Assembly: GCF_003610635.1 (NCBI RefSeq)
Contig: NZ_RAQJ01000001.1
Location: 558,474 to 622,473 of the forward strand
Length of the DNA: 64,000 bases
Direction: 5' to 3'
DNA from: Ichthyenterobacterium magnum
GTDB lineage: Bacteria; Bacteroidota; Bacteroidia; Flavobacteriales; Flavobacteriaceae
Shown one piece after another: positions 24,677-33,522 of the stretch. A program made the translations under genes and the position numbers. The notes below the pieces were generated by a model. The model did not search any database. It was given only the letters and a program-made list of their open reading frames with translations, and was not told where the DNA came from. Each line of letters starts with the position of its first letter. The stretch's first letter is position 1.

Positions 24677-24700
24677 ATATTAATTTTAAAAACCATTATT

Positions 24701-25132
24701 ATGAATGACACAATTTCAAAAGAAAAAGTATTTAATCATCCTATAGAAAAAGTTTGGGATGCAATTTCTAAAGCCGAAGAAATTTCTGCTTGGTTTATTA
24801 AAGCAGATTTTAAAGCAGAACAAGGCTATAATTACACTTTCACTTCTGAACCTAATGAGAAAGGATGTACTACTATTAGTGGCGAAGTAAAGAATGCTAA
24901 TCCTTATGTATTGATTTATACATGGATTGTTGCTGATACTAAAGTTGAAACAACTGTTTCATGGACATTAGAATCTGTTGAAGGAGGCACAAAACTACAT
25001 TTAGAACATTCTGGCATTTCTAATTACTCAGGAGAAACAGCTATAGCTATGTTTGAAAGCTTTAATGGCGGTTGGGATAATTGTATTAGTGAATTATCAA
25101 GCTACCTAAAAAACCTTATAAATGCAGGATAA
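24701..25132 (+). CDS. SRPBCC/AHSA1-domain protein
   Basis: A 143-residue protein of the START-like SRPBCC superfamily, AHSA1 branch: HPIEKVWDAISKAEEISAWFIKADFKAEQGYNYTF, then YTWIVADTKVETTVSWTLE and GGTKLHLEHSGISNY, ending FNGGWDNCISELSSYL. Members bind hydrophobic ligands; AHSA1-like bacterial proteins commonly pair with ArsR-type regulators, as here. It overlaps the ArsR gene by 11 bases. The ligand is unknown. Confidence 0.9.
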   Translation: MNDTISKEKVFNHPIEKVWDAISKAEEISAWFIKADFKAEQGYNYTFTSEPNEKGCTTISGEVKNANPYVLIYTWIVADTKVETTVSWTLESVEGGTKLHLEHSGISNYSGETAIAMFESFNGGWDNCISELSSYLKNLINAG

Positions 25133-25448
25133 AATCACAACCTTATTTAAAGCCATTGCAGATCCAACAAGGCGTGAAATTTTTCATGCCTTAGTGATTG
25201 CAACTTCAGCTTTATCTATTACTCAAATTTCTAATCAATTTGAGATTAGCAGACAAGGTGTTACAAAACACATTAAAACACTTGAACATGCCGGATTAGT
25301 TCATATTGACTCTATGGGAAGAGAACGTTTTTGCAATGCCAATGCAAAACCTCTTGAAGAAGTTAATAAATGGATTAAGTTCTACGAACAATTCTGGGAT
25401 AACTCACTACAAGGTTTAGGCGATTATTTAGATACTAAAAAGGCTTAA
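25122..25448 (+). CDS. ArsR-family winged-helix regulator
   Basis: A 108-residue HTH protein: IADPTRREIFHALVIATSALSITQISNQFEISRQGVTKHIKTLEHAGLVHIDSMGRERFCNANAKPLEEV. It lacks the cysteine pair of metal-sensing ArsR proteins, so it is more like SdpR/YgaV-type non-metal members linked to SRPBCC partners. It overlaps the SRPBCC gene and probably represses the operon through the twin GCAAC palindromes. It ends one base before the convergent dnaE. Confidence 0.9.
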   Translation: MQDKITTLFKAIADPTRREIFHALVIATSALSITQISNQFEISRQGVTKHIKTLEHAGLVHIDSMGRERFCNANAKPLEEVNKWIKFYEQFWDNSLQGLGDYLDTKKA

Positions 25449-28400
25449 TTAATTCAACTTATAAAAAATATCGTTATTCTTTAGCTCAGTTAATAGTTCT
25501 TGTGAGATTTTTACTTTTTGTTTACGACTTGGCATTTGAAGTTTTATTTCTTCCTTATTATCGTATACAACAAAATTTAATGCATGATTACCTGGATGCA
25601 TTTTAAACAAATCTTGTAAATATGTAATACGCTTTTCTTGAAGTGTATCGATATTTAATTGAACTGATAACTTTCTTGCATAGGTATCCATAACATCATG
25701 CAATAATTGAAAGCTATTAAATTGAGTACGTGGATCGCTCTTTTTTCCTGTTTCTCTATTCACCCAACCTTCTCTTACAAAGGTCTTAACATACACAAAT
25801 GAATTTTTTACTAAAAAGTGTCTGTATTTTAAATACTCTTCTCCAAAAATTCTAAACTCAAAACTATCTGTGTAATCTTCAATAGTAAATAAAGCCCAGC
25901 CTTTTCCTTGTTTACTAACACGATGTTGTATATCTGTAACTACACCACCGAAGGTTAGCTCACGATTAACATAAGTTTCTAAATCATTAAACATGGCTAA
26001 ATTGGCATTGCAGAATGTTTTCATTTCTACTTTAAAATCATCTAAGGGATGGCCAGAAATATAGATACCAACCACTTCTCTTTCTTGAGCTAGTTTTTCC
26101 ATAGTTCCCCATTCTTCACAAGGAGGAACTTCGGGTTCTGCAATCTGAACCTCACTTGTAGCTCCAAATAAACTTACTTGAGCAGAGTTTTCATTGTCTT
26201 GATGCCTATTACCATATTTAATTGCCTTTTCTAAAAAGGTTACATCATCTCCTTCTTTATGAAAGTATTGCGCACGATGTGTATCTCCAAAACCATCAAA
26301 ACCTCCAGCTAAAGCTAAATTTTCGAATGCTTTTTTATTTGCTGCACGTAAATCAATACGTTTAGCTAAATCAAAAATAGATTTATAATGACCATCTTTT
26401 TTTCTGTTTTCAACTATAGTCATTACGGCACCATGACCAACACCTTTAATAGCTCCCATACCAAAACGCACAGCATTATCTTGATTAACTGAGAACTTGT
26501 AATACGATTCATTAACATCTGGTCCAAGCACATCTAATCGCATACGTTTACACTCTTCCATAAAGAATGTAACTTGCTTAATATCGTTCATATTATTAGA
26601 TAGAACGGCTGCCATATATTCTGCTGGGTAATGCGCTTTTAAATATGCAGTTTGATAAGCAATCCAAGCATAACAGGTTGAGTGCGATTTATTAAAGGCA
26701 TAACTAGCAAAAGCTTCCCAATCTTTCCAGACTTTTTCTAAAACTTTAGCATCATGCCCATTTGCACTAGCTTGCTCTACAAATTTAGGTTTCATTTTAT
26801 CGAGTACCGCAATTTGCTTTTTCCCCATTGCTTTACGCAAAACATCAGCTTCACCTTTTGTAAAACCAGCCAATTTTTGGGAAAGCAACATCACTTGCTC
26901 TTGATATACTGTAATACCATAAGTTTCTTTAAGATACTCTTCCATGGCTGGCAAATCATACTCAATATCTTCATCACCGTGCTTTCTACGAACAAAACTT
27001 GGAATATATTCCATTGGTCCTGGACGATAGAGTGCGTTCATTGCAATTAAATCTTCAAAAACTGTTGGTTTTAAATCTTTAAGATGCTTTTGCATTCCAG
27101 GAGATTCATATTGAAATACACCTACAGTTTCTCCTTTTTGGAACAACTCATAAGTTTTTTCATCATCTAAAGGAAAACTATCTGGGTCGAGTTGAATGTT
27201 ATGTTTTGCCTTAACAATTTTTACAGTATCTTTTATTAAAGTTAAAGTCTTTAATCCTAAGAAATCCATCTTTAACAAACCAGCGTCTTCAACTACTGAG
27301 TTATCAAATTGTGTTACATATAAATCTGAATCTTTTGCAGTTGCTACAGGTACAAACTTTGTAATATCATCTGGTGTAATAATTACACCACAGGCATGTA
27401 TTCCGGTATTACGAACAGAACCTTCTAGTGTTCTAGCTAAGTTTACTGTTTCAGCTTCGAGGTCATCTCCTTCAGAAATATTAAGTAGTTGATTTACTTT
27501 TTCTAAATCTTCAGCTCTAAACTTCTTGCTTAATTCCTTTTCATCATAACCAAAAATCTTTCCGAGTTTAGACATCGTTGGAATTAATTTTGCAATACGA
27601 TCGGCATCAAAAAGTGGTAAATCTAAAACTCTGGCTGTATCTCTAATAGACGATTTTGCAGCCATTGTGCCATAAGTAATAATCTGAGCTACTTGATTAC
27701 TTCCATACTTATCAATTACATAATCCATTACACGACTACGTCCTTCATCATCAAAATCGATATCAATATCTGGCATACTAATACGGTCTGGATTTAAAAA
27801 ACGCTCAAAAAGCAAGTCGTATTTTAAAGGATCTATATTAGTAATCCATAAGCAATACGCAACTACAGATCCTGCGGCAGAACCTCGTCCTGGCCCGACA
27901 GAAACATCCATATTACGTGCTTCGCGAATAAAATCTTCAACAATTAAAAAGTAACCTGGATAACCAGTGTTTTCAATAACACTTAGCTCAAAGTCTAGAC
28001 GCTCTTTAATCTCATCTGTTAATTCTGCATATCGTTTTTCTGCACCTTGATAAGTTAAATGGCGTAAGTATTTATTTTCTCCTCGCTTGCCGCCATCTCT
28101 TAAATCTTCTTCGGTTTTAAATTCATCAGGAATATCAAAAGCTGGCAATAAAACATCACGTGCTAATTGAAATGCTTCTATTTTATCTACAACTTCCTGA
28201 ATATTTGAAATCGCCTCAGGGATATCTTTAAACAAAGACTTCATTTCATCTGAAGACTTAAAGTAATATTCCTGATTTGGTAACCCATAACGATAACCTC
28301 GACCGCGTCCTATTGGAGTTGCTTGTTTTTCGCCTTCTTTAACACATAGCAAAATATCATGTGCATTAGCGTCTTCTTGCTTACAATAGTATGTGTTATT

Positions 28401-29834
28401 TGATGCGACTAATTTAACTTGATGCTTCTTAGCTAGTTTAATTAATGTTGGATTAACTCGATTTTCATCTTCTTGATTATGCCTAACAAGTTCTACATAC
28501 AAGTCATCTGCAAACTGTTCTTTCCACCATATTAAAGCATCTTCAGCTTGGTTTTCACCAATATTTAAAACCTTACTTGGTACTTCACCATATAAATTAC
28601 CTGTAAGCACAATAAGGTCATCTTTGTACTTCAGAATCAATTCTCTATCAATTCTTGGTACATAATAAAACCCTGCTGTGTAAGCTATTGATGATAGTTT
28701 AGCTAGATTATGATATCCGTTTTTGTTTTTTGCTATTAGTACAATTTGATAACCATTATCTTTTCTAGTCTTATCAAGATGGTTTTCACATACAAAAAAC
28801 TCGCAACCAAGTATTGGTTTTATTTCTGTTGCAGAAGGCGTTTCTCCTTTTTCTTTAGCGTCTTCATTTTTAGCTTTAACTGCTTTATTATGATTGTTTA
28901 CTTCTTTTACAAAATGAAAAGCACCCATCATATTTGCATGATCAGTTAAAGCAACTGCTGGCATATTATGCTCTGCTGCCGAAGCAACTAAATTTTTAAT
29001 ACTTATTGTTGATTGTAAGATTGAAAACTGCGAATGATTATGTAAATGGACAAAATCTACATCTACTAATCCAGAAATGTTTTCATTAATCTCGGTATCT
29101 GAAACTTCTACAGTTTGGGATTGCTGTATACGCTCATTTATTTTGGCACTTTCTTGTTTAAGATTAATATGCTTTAATCCTATAAGTTGAATAGTTTTAG
29201 GATTTGCTTTAGAGAAATTTTGAAAATAATCTGGCTGAACATCTAACTGTTCTTTTGTGTATTCTCCTAAACGAACCAATTCAAAAAAGCAGCGCGTAGT
29301 TGCTTCAACATCTGCAGTAGCATTATGAGCTTCGGCAAATGGCTTGTTGAATAAAAACTGATGTAACTCTGTTAGTGTAGGTAGTTTAAATTTTCCGTAA
29401 CGTCCGCCAGGAATTTGACACAAACTAGCCGTATGCTCAGTACAAGTATCTAGAACAGGTAACTCTTGAAGTTGATTTGCTATATCACCTCTTACAAATT
29501 CGGCTCCCATAATATTGAGGTCGAACTTTACATTTTGACCAACAACAAATTTGGTTTTTTGTAATGCTTCATTAAATTTTTCTAAAACTTCTGATAAAGG
29601 AATCCCTTGTTCTTGTGCTAATTCTGTAGAAATACCATGAATTTTCTCAGCGTCATAAGGAATATTAAATCCTTCTGGTTGTACTAAATAATCTTGATGC
29701 TCAATACATTTACCCAACTCGTCATGCAATTGCCATGCAATTTGAATACACCTTGGCCAATTATCTGTATCCGTAATTGGAGCATCCCAACGCTTAGGTA
29801 AACCAGTAGTTTCAGTATCAAAAATTAAGTACAT
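25449..29834 (-). CDS. dnaE: DNA polymerase III subunit alpha with fused N-terminal proofreading exonuclease
   Basis: A 1461-residue replicative polymerase. Residues 1 to about 190 are a DnaQ-type 3'-5' exonuclease (FDTETTG; VGQNVKFDLNIMGAEF; HNATADVEATTRCFFEL). A linker leads to a PHP domain from about 257 (FVHLHNHSQFSILQSTISI). The polymerase core has SVGPGRGSAAGSVVAYCL and the catalytic acidic triplet PDIDIDFDDEGR, then helix-hairpin-helix (KGVGHGAVMTI) and OB-fold (LTFGGVVTDIQHRVSKQGKGWALFTIED) parts. In Bacteroidetes DnaE often carries its own exonuclease, so proofreading can sit in the same chain. It ends one base from the convergent arsR. Confidence 0.96.
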   Translation of the reverse strand: MYLIFDTETTGLPKRWDAPITDTDNWPRCIQIAWQLHDELGKCIEHQDYLVQPEGFNIPYDAEKIHGISTELAQEQGIPLSEVLEKFNEALQKTKFVVGQNVKFDLNIMGAEFVRGDIANQLQELPVLDTCTEHTASLCQIPGGRYGKFKLPTLTELHQFLFNKPFAEAHNATADVEATTRCFFELVRLGEYTKEQLDVQPDYFQNFSKANPKTIQLIGLKHINLKQESAKINERIQQSQTVEVSDTEINENISGLVDVDFVHLHNHSQFSILQSTISIKNLVASAAEHNMPAVALTDHANMMGAFHFVKEVNNHNKAVKAKNEDAKEKGETPSATEIKPILGCEFFVCENHLDKTRKDNGYQIVLIAKNKNGYHNLAKLSSIAYTAGFYYVPRIDRELILKYKDDLIVLTGNLYGEVPSKVLNIGENQAEDALIWWKEQFADDLYVELVRHNQEDENRVNPTLIKLAKKHQVKLVASNNTYYCKQEDANAHDILLCVKEGEKQATPIGRGRGYRYGLPNQEYYFKSSDEMKSLFKDIPEAISNIQEVVDKIEAFQLARDVLLPAFDIPDEFKTEEDLRDGGKRGENKYLRHLTYQGAEKRYAELTDEIKERLDFELSVIENTGYPGYFLIVEDFIREARNMDVSVGPGRGSAAGSVVAYCLWITNIDPLKYDLLFERFLNPDRISMPDIDIDFDDEGRSRVMDYVIDKYGSNQVAQIITYGTMAAKSSIRDTARVLDLPLFDADRIAKLIPTMSKLGKIFGYDEKELSKKFRAEDLEKVNQLLNISEGDDLEAETVNLARTLEGSVRNTGIHACGVIITPDDITKFVPVATAKDSDLYVTQFDNSVVEDAGLLKMDFLGLKTLTLIKDTVKIVKAKHNIQLDPDSFPLDDEKTYELFQKGETVGVFQYESPGMQKHLKDLKPTVFEDLIAMNALYRPGPMEYIPSFVRRKHGDEDIEYDLPAMEEYLKETYGITVYQEQVMLLSQKLAGFTKGEADVLRKAMGKKQIAVLDKMKPKFVEQASANGHDAKVLEKVWKDWEAFASYAFNKSHSTCYAWIAYQTAYLKAHYPAEYMAAVLSNNMNDIKQVTFFMEECKRMRLDVLGPDVNESYYKFSVNQDNAVRFGMGAIKGVGHGAVMTIVENRKKDGHYKSIFDLAKRIDLRAANKKAFENLALAGGFDGFGDTHRAQYFHKEGDDVTFLEKAIKYGNRHQDNENSAQVSLFGATSEVQIAEPEVPPCEEWGTMEKLAQEREVVGIYISGHPLDDFKVEMKTFCNANLAMFNDLETYVNRELTFGGVVTDIQHRVSKQGKGWALFTIEDYTDSFEFRIFGEEYLKYRHFLVKNSFVYVKTFVREGWVNRETGKKSDPRTQFNSFQLLHDVMDTYARKLSVQLNIDTLQEKRITYLQDLFKMHPGNHALNFVVYDNKEEIKLQMPSRKQKVKISQELLTELKNNDIFYKLN

Positions 29835-29920
29835 AAATGTGTTTTATTCTAAAAAAATAAGAGGGTTAAAAATAAGAAATATAAAACCTTTTTTCATTAA
29901 GAACTTATAAACAGTTGTAA

Positions 29921-29956
29921 ACAAAAAAGCGCCGCCAAATTGGCAGCACTTTTTTA
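29921..29956. terminator. Terminator of the calcium-repeat lipoprotein gene
   Basis: AAGCGCCGCCAA and TTGGCAGCACTT form a stem with a tiny AT-rich loop (two G-T type mismatches), flanked by A and T runs on both sides. It lies just after the lipoprotein stop and before dnaE on the minus strand. Confidence 0.75.
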
Positions 29957-29971
29957 ATTATTTGCTTTTTG

Positions 29972-31333
29972 TTATGCCTGTAAATAATCAGGAATTCCAT
30001 TCATATCTGTATCTAAAGCATCTGCTGGATTACCATCTCCATTAGGATCTGCATTTTCATCTACAGTAGGCATGCCATCACCATCATCATCATTGTCTAA
30101 ATAGTTTAATACACCATTCATATCTGTATCTCCTAGCTCAAAAATAGTAAAAACACCGTCACCATCATCGTCATTATCAATGTGGTCAGGAACTCCGTCA
30201 CCATCTGTATCTCCAGTCTCATTGATTGTTATAATGCCATCACCATCATCATCTGTATCTAAATAGTCTACATCGCCATCACCATCTGTATCTATAGGAT
30301 TTCCGTCTGCATCTTTTGCTTCATCTATTGTTAAAACACCATCACCATCATCGTCGTTATCTAAATAGTTAAAAATACCATCTGCATCTGTATCATCATC
30401 AAAGACACCATCACCATCAAAATCTTCAAAAATGTTTGGCACACCATCACTATCATCATCTCCGCAATCTGTAGCATCTATTAGGGCTTGAATTGAACCA
30501 TCATCATCTCCACAAAAATCAATTTGTTGTTGTAAATATGCTTTATAAGCTGTACATGCTTCAATATAATTACCTATAGTTGCAGTTTCTAAATTTGCTT
30601 GTGCAGCATTACTATTTGCTACTGCAAAATTACAAGGGAATACACAATCATTTAAATCATTTATAGCAGATTGAATATCTCCGCTAACATCGCCGCAGTA
30701 AGTCATCTGCGTTTCTAAAGCTGTTTTATATGCAGCGCATGATGCTAAATATGCTGCACTATCGATAAATTCTAATTCTGGAGCAAAGGTTGATTGATAA
30801 GCTGCTAATGCTAATGCTGCATCGTCTTGAGCATCAACACATGTATAAACTGCTGCTGGTATTGCTCCTGAGATTAATGGCACTCTAAAAAATATACCTT
30901 CATTAAATCCTACAGAGTTTAACCCTGAAGTATCAAATGCTAAAAACTCAAAAGTACCAGTAAATGTATTGTCTATAATTTCGTCAAGCTTAATAAATCC
31001 ATATTCTGGATAAATAGAAACGCTTGGATCAGGTCTGTTATTTGTAGAGTATACTGTTCCGTCAGCTGCAGTAAATTTAGCTGCCATAGAACTAACGTCT
31101 CCTAAGGTATAAGTTCCAACTGCAACAGATGGTATTGTAAGCTCAACGGTTTCTATATTATTTCCTCCTGTGATGGTTAAATAACCATTATCATCAATAG
31201 CTGCGTTAAAAAACTCTGCTCTCCAAAGCACATAATCTTTATTTCCTTGAAATGCTGGTGTGTTGAATTCAACTTCATCACCACAACTTACTAAGGTTAA
31301 AAAAGTAATTAGAAGTACTGCTAATTTTTTCAT
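29972..31333 (-). CDS. Lipoprotein with thrombospondin-type-3 calcium-binding repeats
   Basis: A 453-residue protein with a lipoprotein signal ([11 protein letters not shown], lipid Cys17). The N-terminal domain (about 25-155) has [22 protein letters not shown] and resembles Bacteroidetes DUF6252-like domains; that name is tentative. The middle part (about 165-290) has two or three cysteine-containing alanine-rich repeats with [15 protein letters not shown] and [15 protein letters not shown]. From about 289 the chain is Asp-rich TSP3 repeats (DxDGDGVPDxxDxDDDGDG). It is likely outer-membrane or surface anchored and calcium-binding. There is no T9SS tail. The role is unknown. Confidence 0.82.
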   Translation of the reverse strand: MKKLAVLLITFLTLVSCGDEVEFNTPAFQGNKDYVLWRAEFFNAAIDDNGYLTITGGNNIETVELTIPSVAVGTYTLGDVSSMAAKFTAADGTVYSTNNRPDPSVSIYPEYGFIKLDEIIDNTFTGTFEFLAFDTSGLNSVGFNEGIFFRVPLISGAIPAAVYTCVDAQDDAALALAAYQSTFAPELEFIDSAAYLASCAAYKTALETQMTYCGDVSGDIQSAINDLNDCVFPCNFAVANSNAAQANLETATIGNYIEACTAYKAYLQQQIDFCGDDDGSIQALIDATDCGDDDSDGVPNIFEDFDGDGVFDDDTDADGIFNYLDNDDDGDGVLTIDEAKDADGNPIDTDGDGDVDYLDTDDDGDGIITINETGDTDGDGVPDHIDNDDDGDGVFTIFELGDTDMNGVLNYLDNDDDGDGMPTVDENADPNGDGNPADALDTDMNGIPDYLQA

Positions 31334-31471
31334 TTGCTTATCTTTTGTTCCTCTAAATAAATATGAGGCTAAATTTAGGTTTAATATAACGTTTTAGAAT
31401 TCCCAAAAGTATAATAAAATTTCAATATTACTTAATTTCAAATAAAATGTTCATAATTAAATAATTGTATT

Positions 31472-31479
31472 ATCTTTGC
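31472..31479 (+). promoter_or_regulatory. Promoter -7 box TATCTTTG of rpsP
   Basis: TATCTTTG fits TAnnTTTG and is followed by GCGCTCTC, identical to the promoter inside the DUF4271 gene at 53574. It lies 45 bases before the rpsP ATG. Confidence 0.65.
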
Positions 31480-31496
31480 GCTCTCATTAATAATAG

Positions 31497-31511
31497 AGGT
31501 CGTGAACCTCA
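31497..31511 (+). other. Leader hairpin in rpsP 5' UTR
   Basis: GAGGT-CGTGA-ACCTC can form a five-pair hairpin in the transcript 13 bases before the rpsP start codon. Its function is unknown; ribosomal-protein leaders often carry control structures. Confidence 0.35.
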
Positions 31512-31524
31512 CTAATTAATTTAT

Positions 31525-32022
31525 ATGTCAGTTAAAATTAGATTACAAAGACACGGTAAAAAAGGTAAACCTTATTACTGGATTGTAGCAGCAGATGCTA
31601 GATCAAAAAGAGATGGTAAATACTTAGAGAAATTAGGTGCTTACAATCCAAACACAAACCCAGCTACTATCGATTTAAATGTTGATGGCGCAGTACAATG
31701 GCTACAGAATGGTGCACAACCAACTGATACAGCTAGAGCAATTTTATCTTATAAAGGGGTAATGCTTAAAAATCACCTTGCAGGTGGTGTTAGAAAAGGC
31801 GCTCTTACTGAAGAACAAGCTGAGGCTAAATTTACTGCTTGGTTAGATGAAAAATCTAACAAAGTAGGAGCAAAAGTAGATGGTTTAGCAAAAGCGGAAG
31901 CTGATGCAAAAGCAAAAGCTTTTGAAGCAGAAAAAGCAGTTAACGAAGCTAGAATAGCTGCAGCTGCTCCAGTTGTAGAAGAAGCGACCGAAGACGTTGT
32001 TGCTTCAAACGAAGAAGAATAG
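31525..32022 (+). CDS. rpsP: 30S ribosomal protein S16
   Basis: A 165-residue S16. The conserved core is residues 1-85 (VKIRLQRHGKKGKPYYWIVAADARSKRDGKYLEKLGAYNP). An Ala/Glu-rich extension of about 80 residues follows (AEADAKAKAFEAEKAVNEARIAA), longer than in Proteobacteria but common in Bacteroidetes. It is the first gene of an rpsP-rimM set, as in many bacteria, though a 13-base hairpin terminator separates the two and may limit rimM expression. Confidence 0.97.
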   Translation: MSVKIRLQRHGKKGKPYYWIVAADARSKRDGKYLEKLGAYNPNTNPATIDLNVDGAVQWLQNGAQPTDTARAILSYKGVMLKNHLAGGVRKGALTEEQAEAKFTAWLDEKSNKVGAKVDGLAKAEADAKAKAFEAEKAVNEARIAAAAPVVEEATEDVVASNEEE

Positions 32023-32044
32023 TCAACTATTTTTTTATACTTTT

Positions 32045-32077
32045 AAACTCCGATAAATGTTTATCGGAGTTTTTTTA
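32045..32077 (+). terminator. Terminator between rpsP and rimM
   Basis: AAACTCCGATAAA and TTTATCGGAGTTT are thirteen perfect pairs around a TG loop, followed by T's. It is 22 bases after the rpsP stop and ends before the rimM start at 32090. Confidence 0.88.
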
Positions 32078-32089
32078 TTTTTAATTCTT

Positions 32090-32623
32090 ATGCAAAAAAA
32101 AGACTGCTTCTTTTTAGGTAAAATTGTAAAAAAATACAGCTTTAAAGGTGAACTCTTAATAAAGTTAGACACCGATGAGCCTGAACTATATGAGCAATTA
32201 GAGTCTGTTTTTATAGAACTTAAAAACAATCTTGTTCCTTTTTTTATTGAATCTTCTCAACTCCATAAATCGGAACTATTGCGTGTTAAATTTGAAGAAG
32301 TTGATACAGAACAAGATGCAGATTCTCTTTTAAAATGCGGCATATACTTACCTCTTGAGTTTCTTCCTAAACTTGAAGATGATAAATTCTATTTTCATGA
32401 AATTATAGGCTTTAAGGTTGAAGATATAAACCACGGAAATGTTGGTGTTATAAAATCTGTTAATGATTCAACTGCACAATCTCTTTTTGAGATTGACAGA
32501 AATGGTATTGAAATTCTTATCCCTATGAATGATGAGTTTATAGAAAAGATAGACAAACAAAACAAAACCATTTACGTTAAAACTCCTGAAGGTCTAATTG
32601 ATTTATATTTAGAAGACGATTAG
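32090..32623 (+). CDS. rimM: 16S rRNA processing protein RimM
   Basis: A 177-residue RimM: an N-terminal domain (FFLGKIVKKYSFKGELLIKLDTDEPELY, with the G-K-GE(V/L)-type motif) and a C-terminal PRC-barrel (FYFHEIIGFKVEDINHGNVGVIKSV and ILIPMNDEFIEKIDKQNKTIYVKTPEGL). It assists 30S head maturation and binds S19. The start is ATG 32090 (MQKKDCFF). An earlier in-frame ATG at 32057 sits inside the upstream terminator hairpin and is rejected. Translation probably depends on read-through from rpsP. Confidence 0.94.
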   Translation: MQKKDCFFLGKIVKKYSFKGELLIKLDTDEPELYEQLESVFIELKNNLVPFFIESSQLHKSELLRVKFEEVDTEQDADSLLKCGIYLPLEFLPKLEDDKFYFHEIIGFKVEDINHGNVGVIKSVNDSTAQSLFEIDRNGIEILIPMNDEFIEKIDKQNKTIYVKTPEGLIDLYLEDD

Positions 32624-32628
32624 CTTTT

Positions 32629-32695
32629 CGTCATGCTGAATTTATTTCAGCATCACACGCAAATAATGAGATTCTGAAACAAGTTCAGGAAGACA
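32629..32695. repeat. REP-like palindromic element, copy D
   Basis: Two hairpins in tandem: ATGCTGAA-TTTA-TTTCAGCAT and TTCTGAA-ACAAG-TTCAGGA, bounded by GTCAT and AAGACA-type ends. It fills the 76-base gap between rimM and the methyltransferase gene and belongs to the same family as the copy in leuS near 61941-62005. Confidence 0.75.
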
Positions 32696-32699
32696 CTAT

Positions 32700-33413
32700 A
32701 TGGAAAAACCATTTCAATTCAAACAATTTAGCATCAATCAAAATCGCTGCGCAATGAAAATAGGTACTGATGGTGTTTTACTTGGCGCATGGTCTTCTCT
32801 TAAAAACAATCCGTTTTCTGTTTTAGATATTGGCTCAGGAACTGGAGTACTTTCTTTAATGTTAGCACAACGAAGTCATGCAGAACTTATTGATGCTTTA
32901 GAAATTGACGAGAATGCTTACGAGCAATGTGTTGATAATTTTGAACAATCACCTTGGAGTGATCGACTTTTTTGTTATCATGCATCGTTAGAAGAATTTG
33001 CTGAAGAGATTGATGACACTTATGATTTAATAATTTCTAATCCACCTTTTTATTCTGAAGATTATAAAACAAAAAATGACCAACGAGACTTAGCTCGCTT
33101 TAATGATGCTATGCCTTTTAACCATTTAATTGAAAGCGTTGCTAAACTACTCTCTAAAGACGGAACATTTAATGTTGTTATTCCGTTTAAAGAAGAGGAC
33201 AACTTTGTTGATTTAGCATCAAAAATAAACTTATTTGCAAATAGAATTTTACATGTAAAAGGCAACCCAAATACAGAAATTAAGCGCAGCCTTATTGAAT
33301 TCTCTTTTCAAGAAAAAAAGCTAGAAGTTTCTGAATTAATCATTGAAACTTCTCGACATGAGTACACACTAGACTACATAAACCTTACTAAAGCTTTTTA
33401 TTTAAAAATGTAA
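32700..33413 (+). CDS. trmN6: tRNA1(Val) adenine-N6-methyltransferase (TrmN6/YfiC-type)
   Basis: A 237-residue class I SAM methyltransferase. The N-terminus FQFKQFSINQNRCAMKIGTDGVLLGAWS is characteristic of the YfiC/TrmN6 family. The SAM motif is VLDIGSGTGVLSLMLA and the catalytic NPPF is at about residue 113 (LIISNPPFYSED). The enzyme methylates A37 of tRNA1(Val). Its start follows the REP-like element D by only four bases. Confidence 0.9.
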   Translation: MEKPFQFKQFSINQNRCAMKIGTDGVLLGAWSSLKNNPFSVLDIGSGTGVLSLMLAQRSHAELIDALEIDENAYEQCVDNFEQSPWSDRLFCYHASLEEFAEEIDDTYDLIISNPPFYSEDYKTKNDQRDLARFNDAMPFNHLIESVAKLLSKDGTFNVVIPFKEEDNFVDLASKINLFANRILHVKGNPNTEIKRSLIEFSFQEKKLEVSELIIETSRHEYTLDYINLTKAFYLKM

Positions 33414-33496
33414 GCTTCGCTAATTACTTCTATAAAGTATTATATTTTTATCACTAAATAATTCAATTAAAAATGAGGTTTTTCGGTTGCATTAAT

Positions 33497-33504
33497 TAAA
33501 TTTG
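33497..33504 (+). promoter_or_regulatory. Promoter -7 box TAAATTTG of acyl-CoA dehydrogenase gene
   Basis: TAAATTTG fits TAnnTTTG and contains an in-frame TTG that would otherwise extend the gene. The true ATG is at 33523. Confidence 0.5.
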
Positions 33505-33522
33505 ACAACAAAATTTTTTACA

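Noticed and set aside
26754-28949. Several plus-strand frames within dnaE
   Set aside because: Shadows of the antisense of a strongly conserved gene; no recognisable protein or start signal.
32057-32089. Earlier start for rimM
   Set aside because: That start lies inside the rpsP terminator hairpin.
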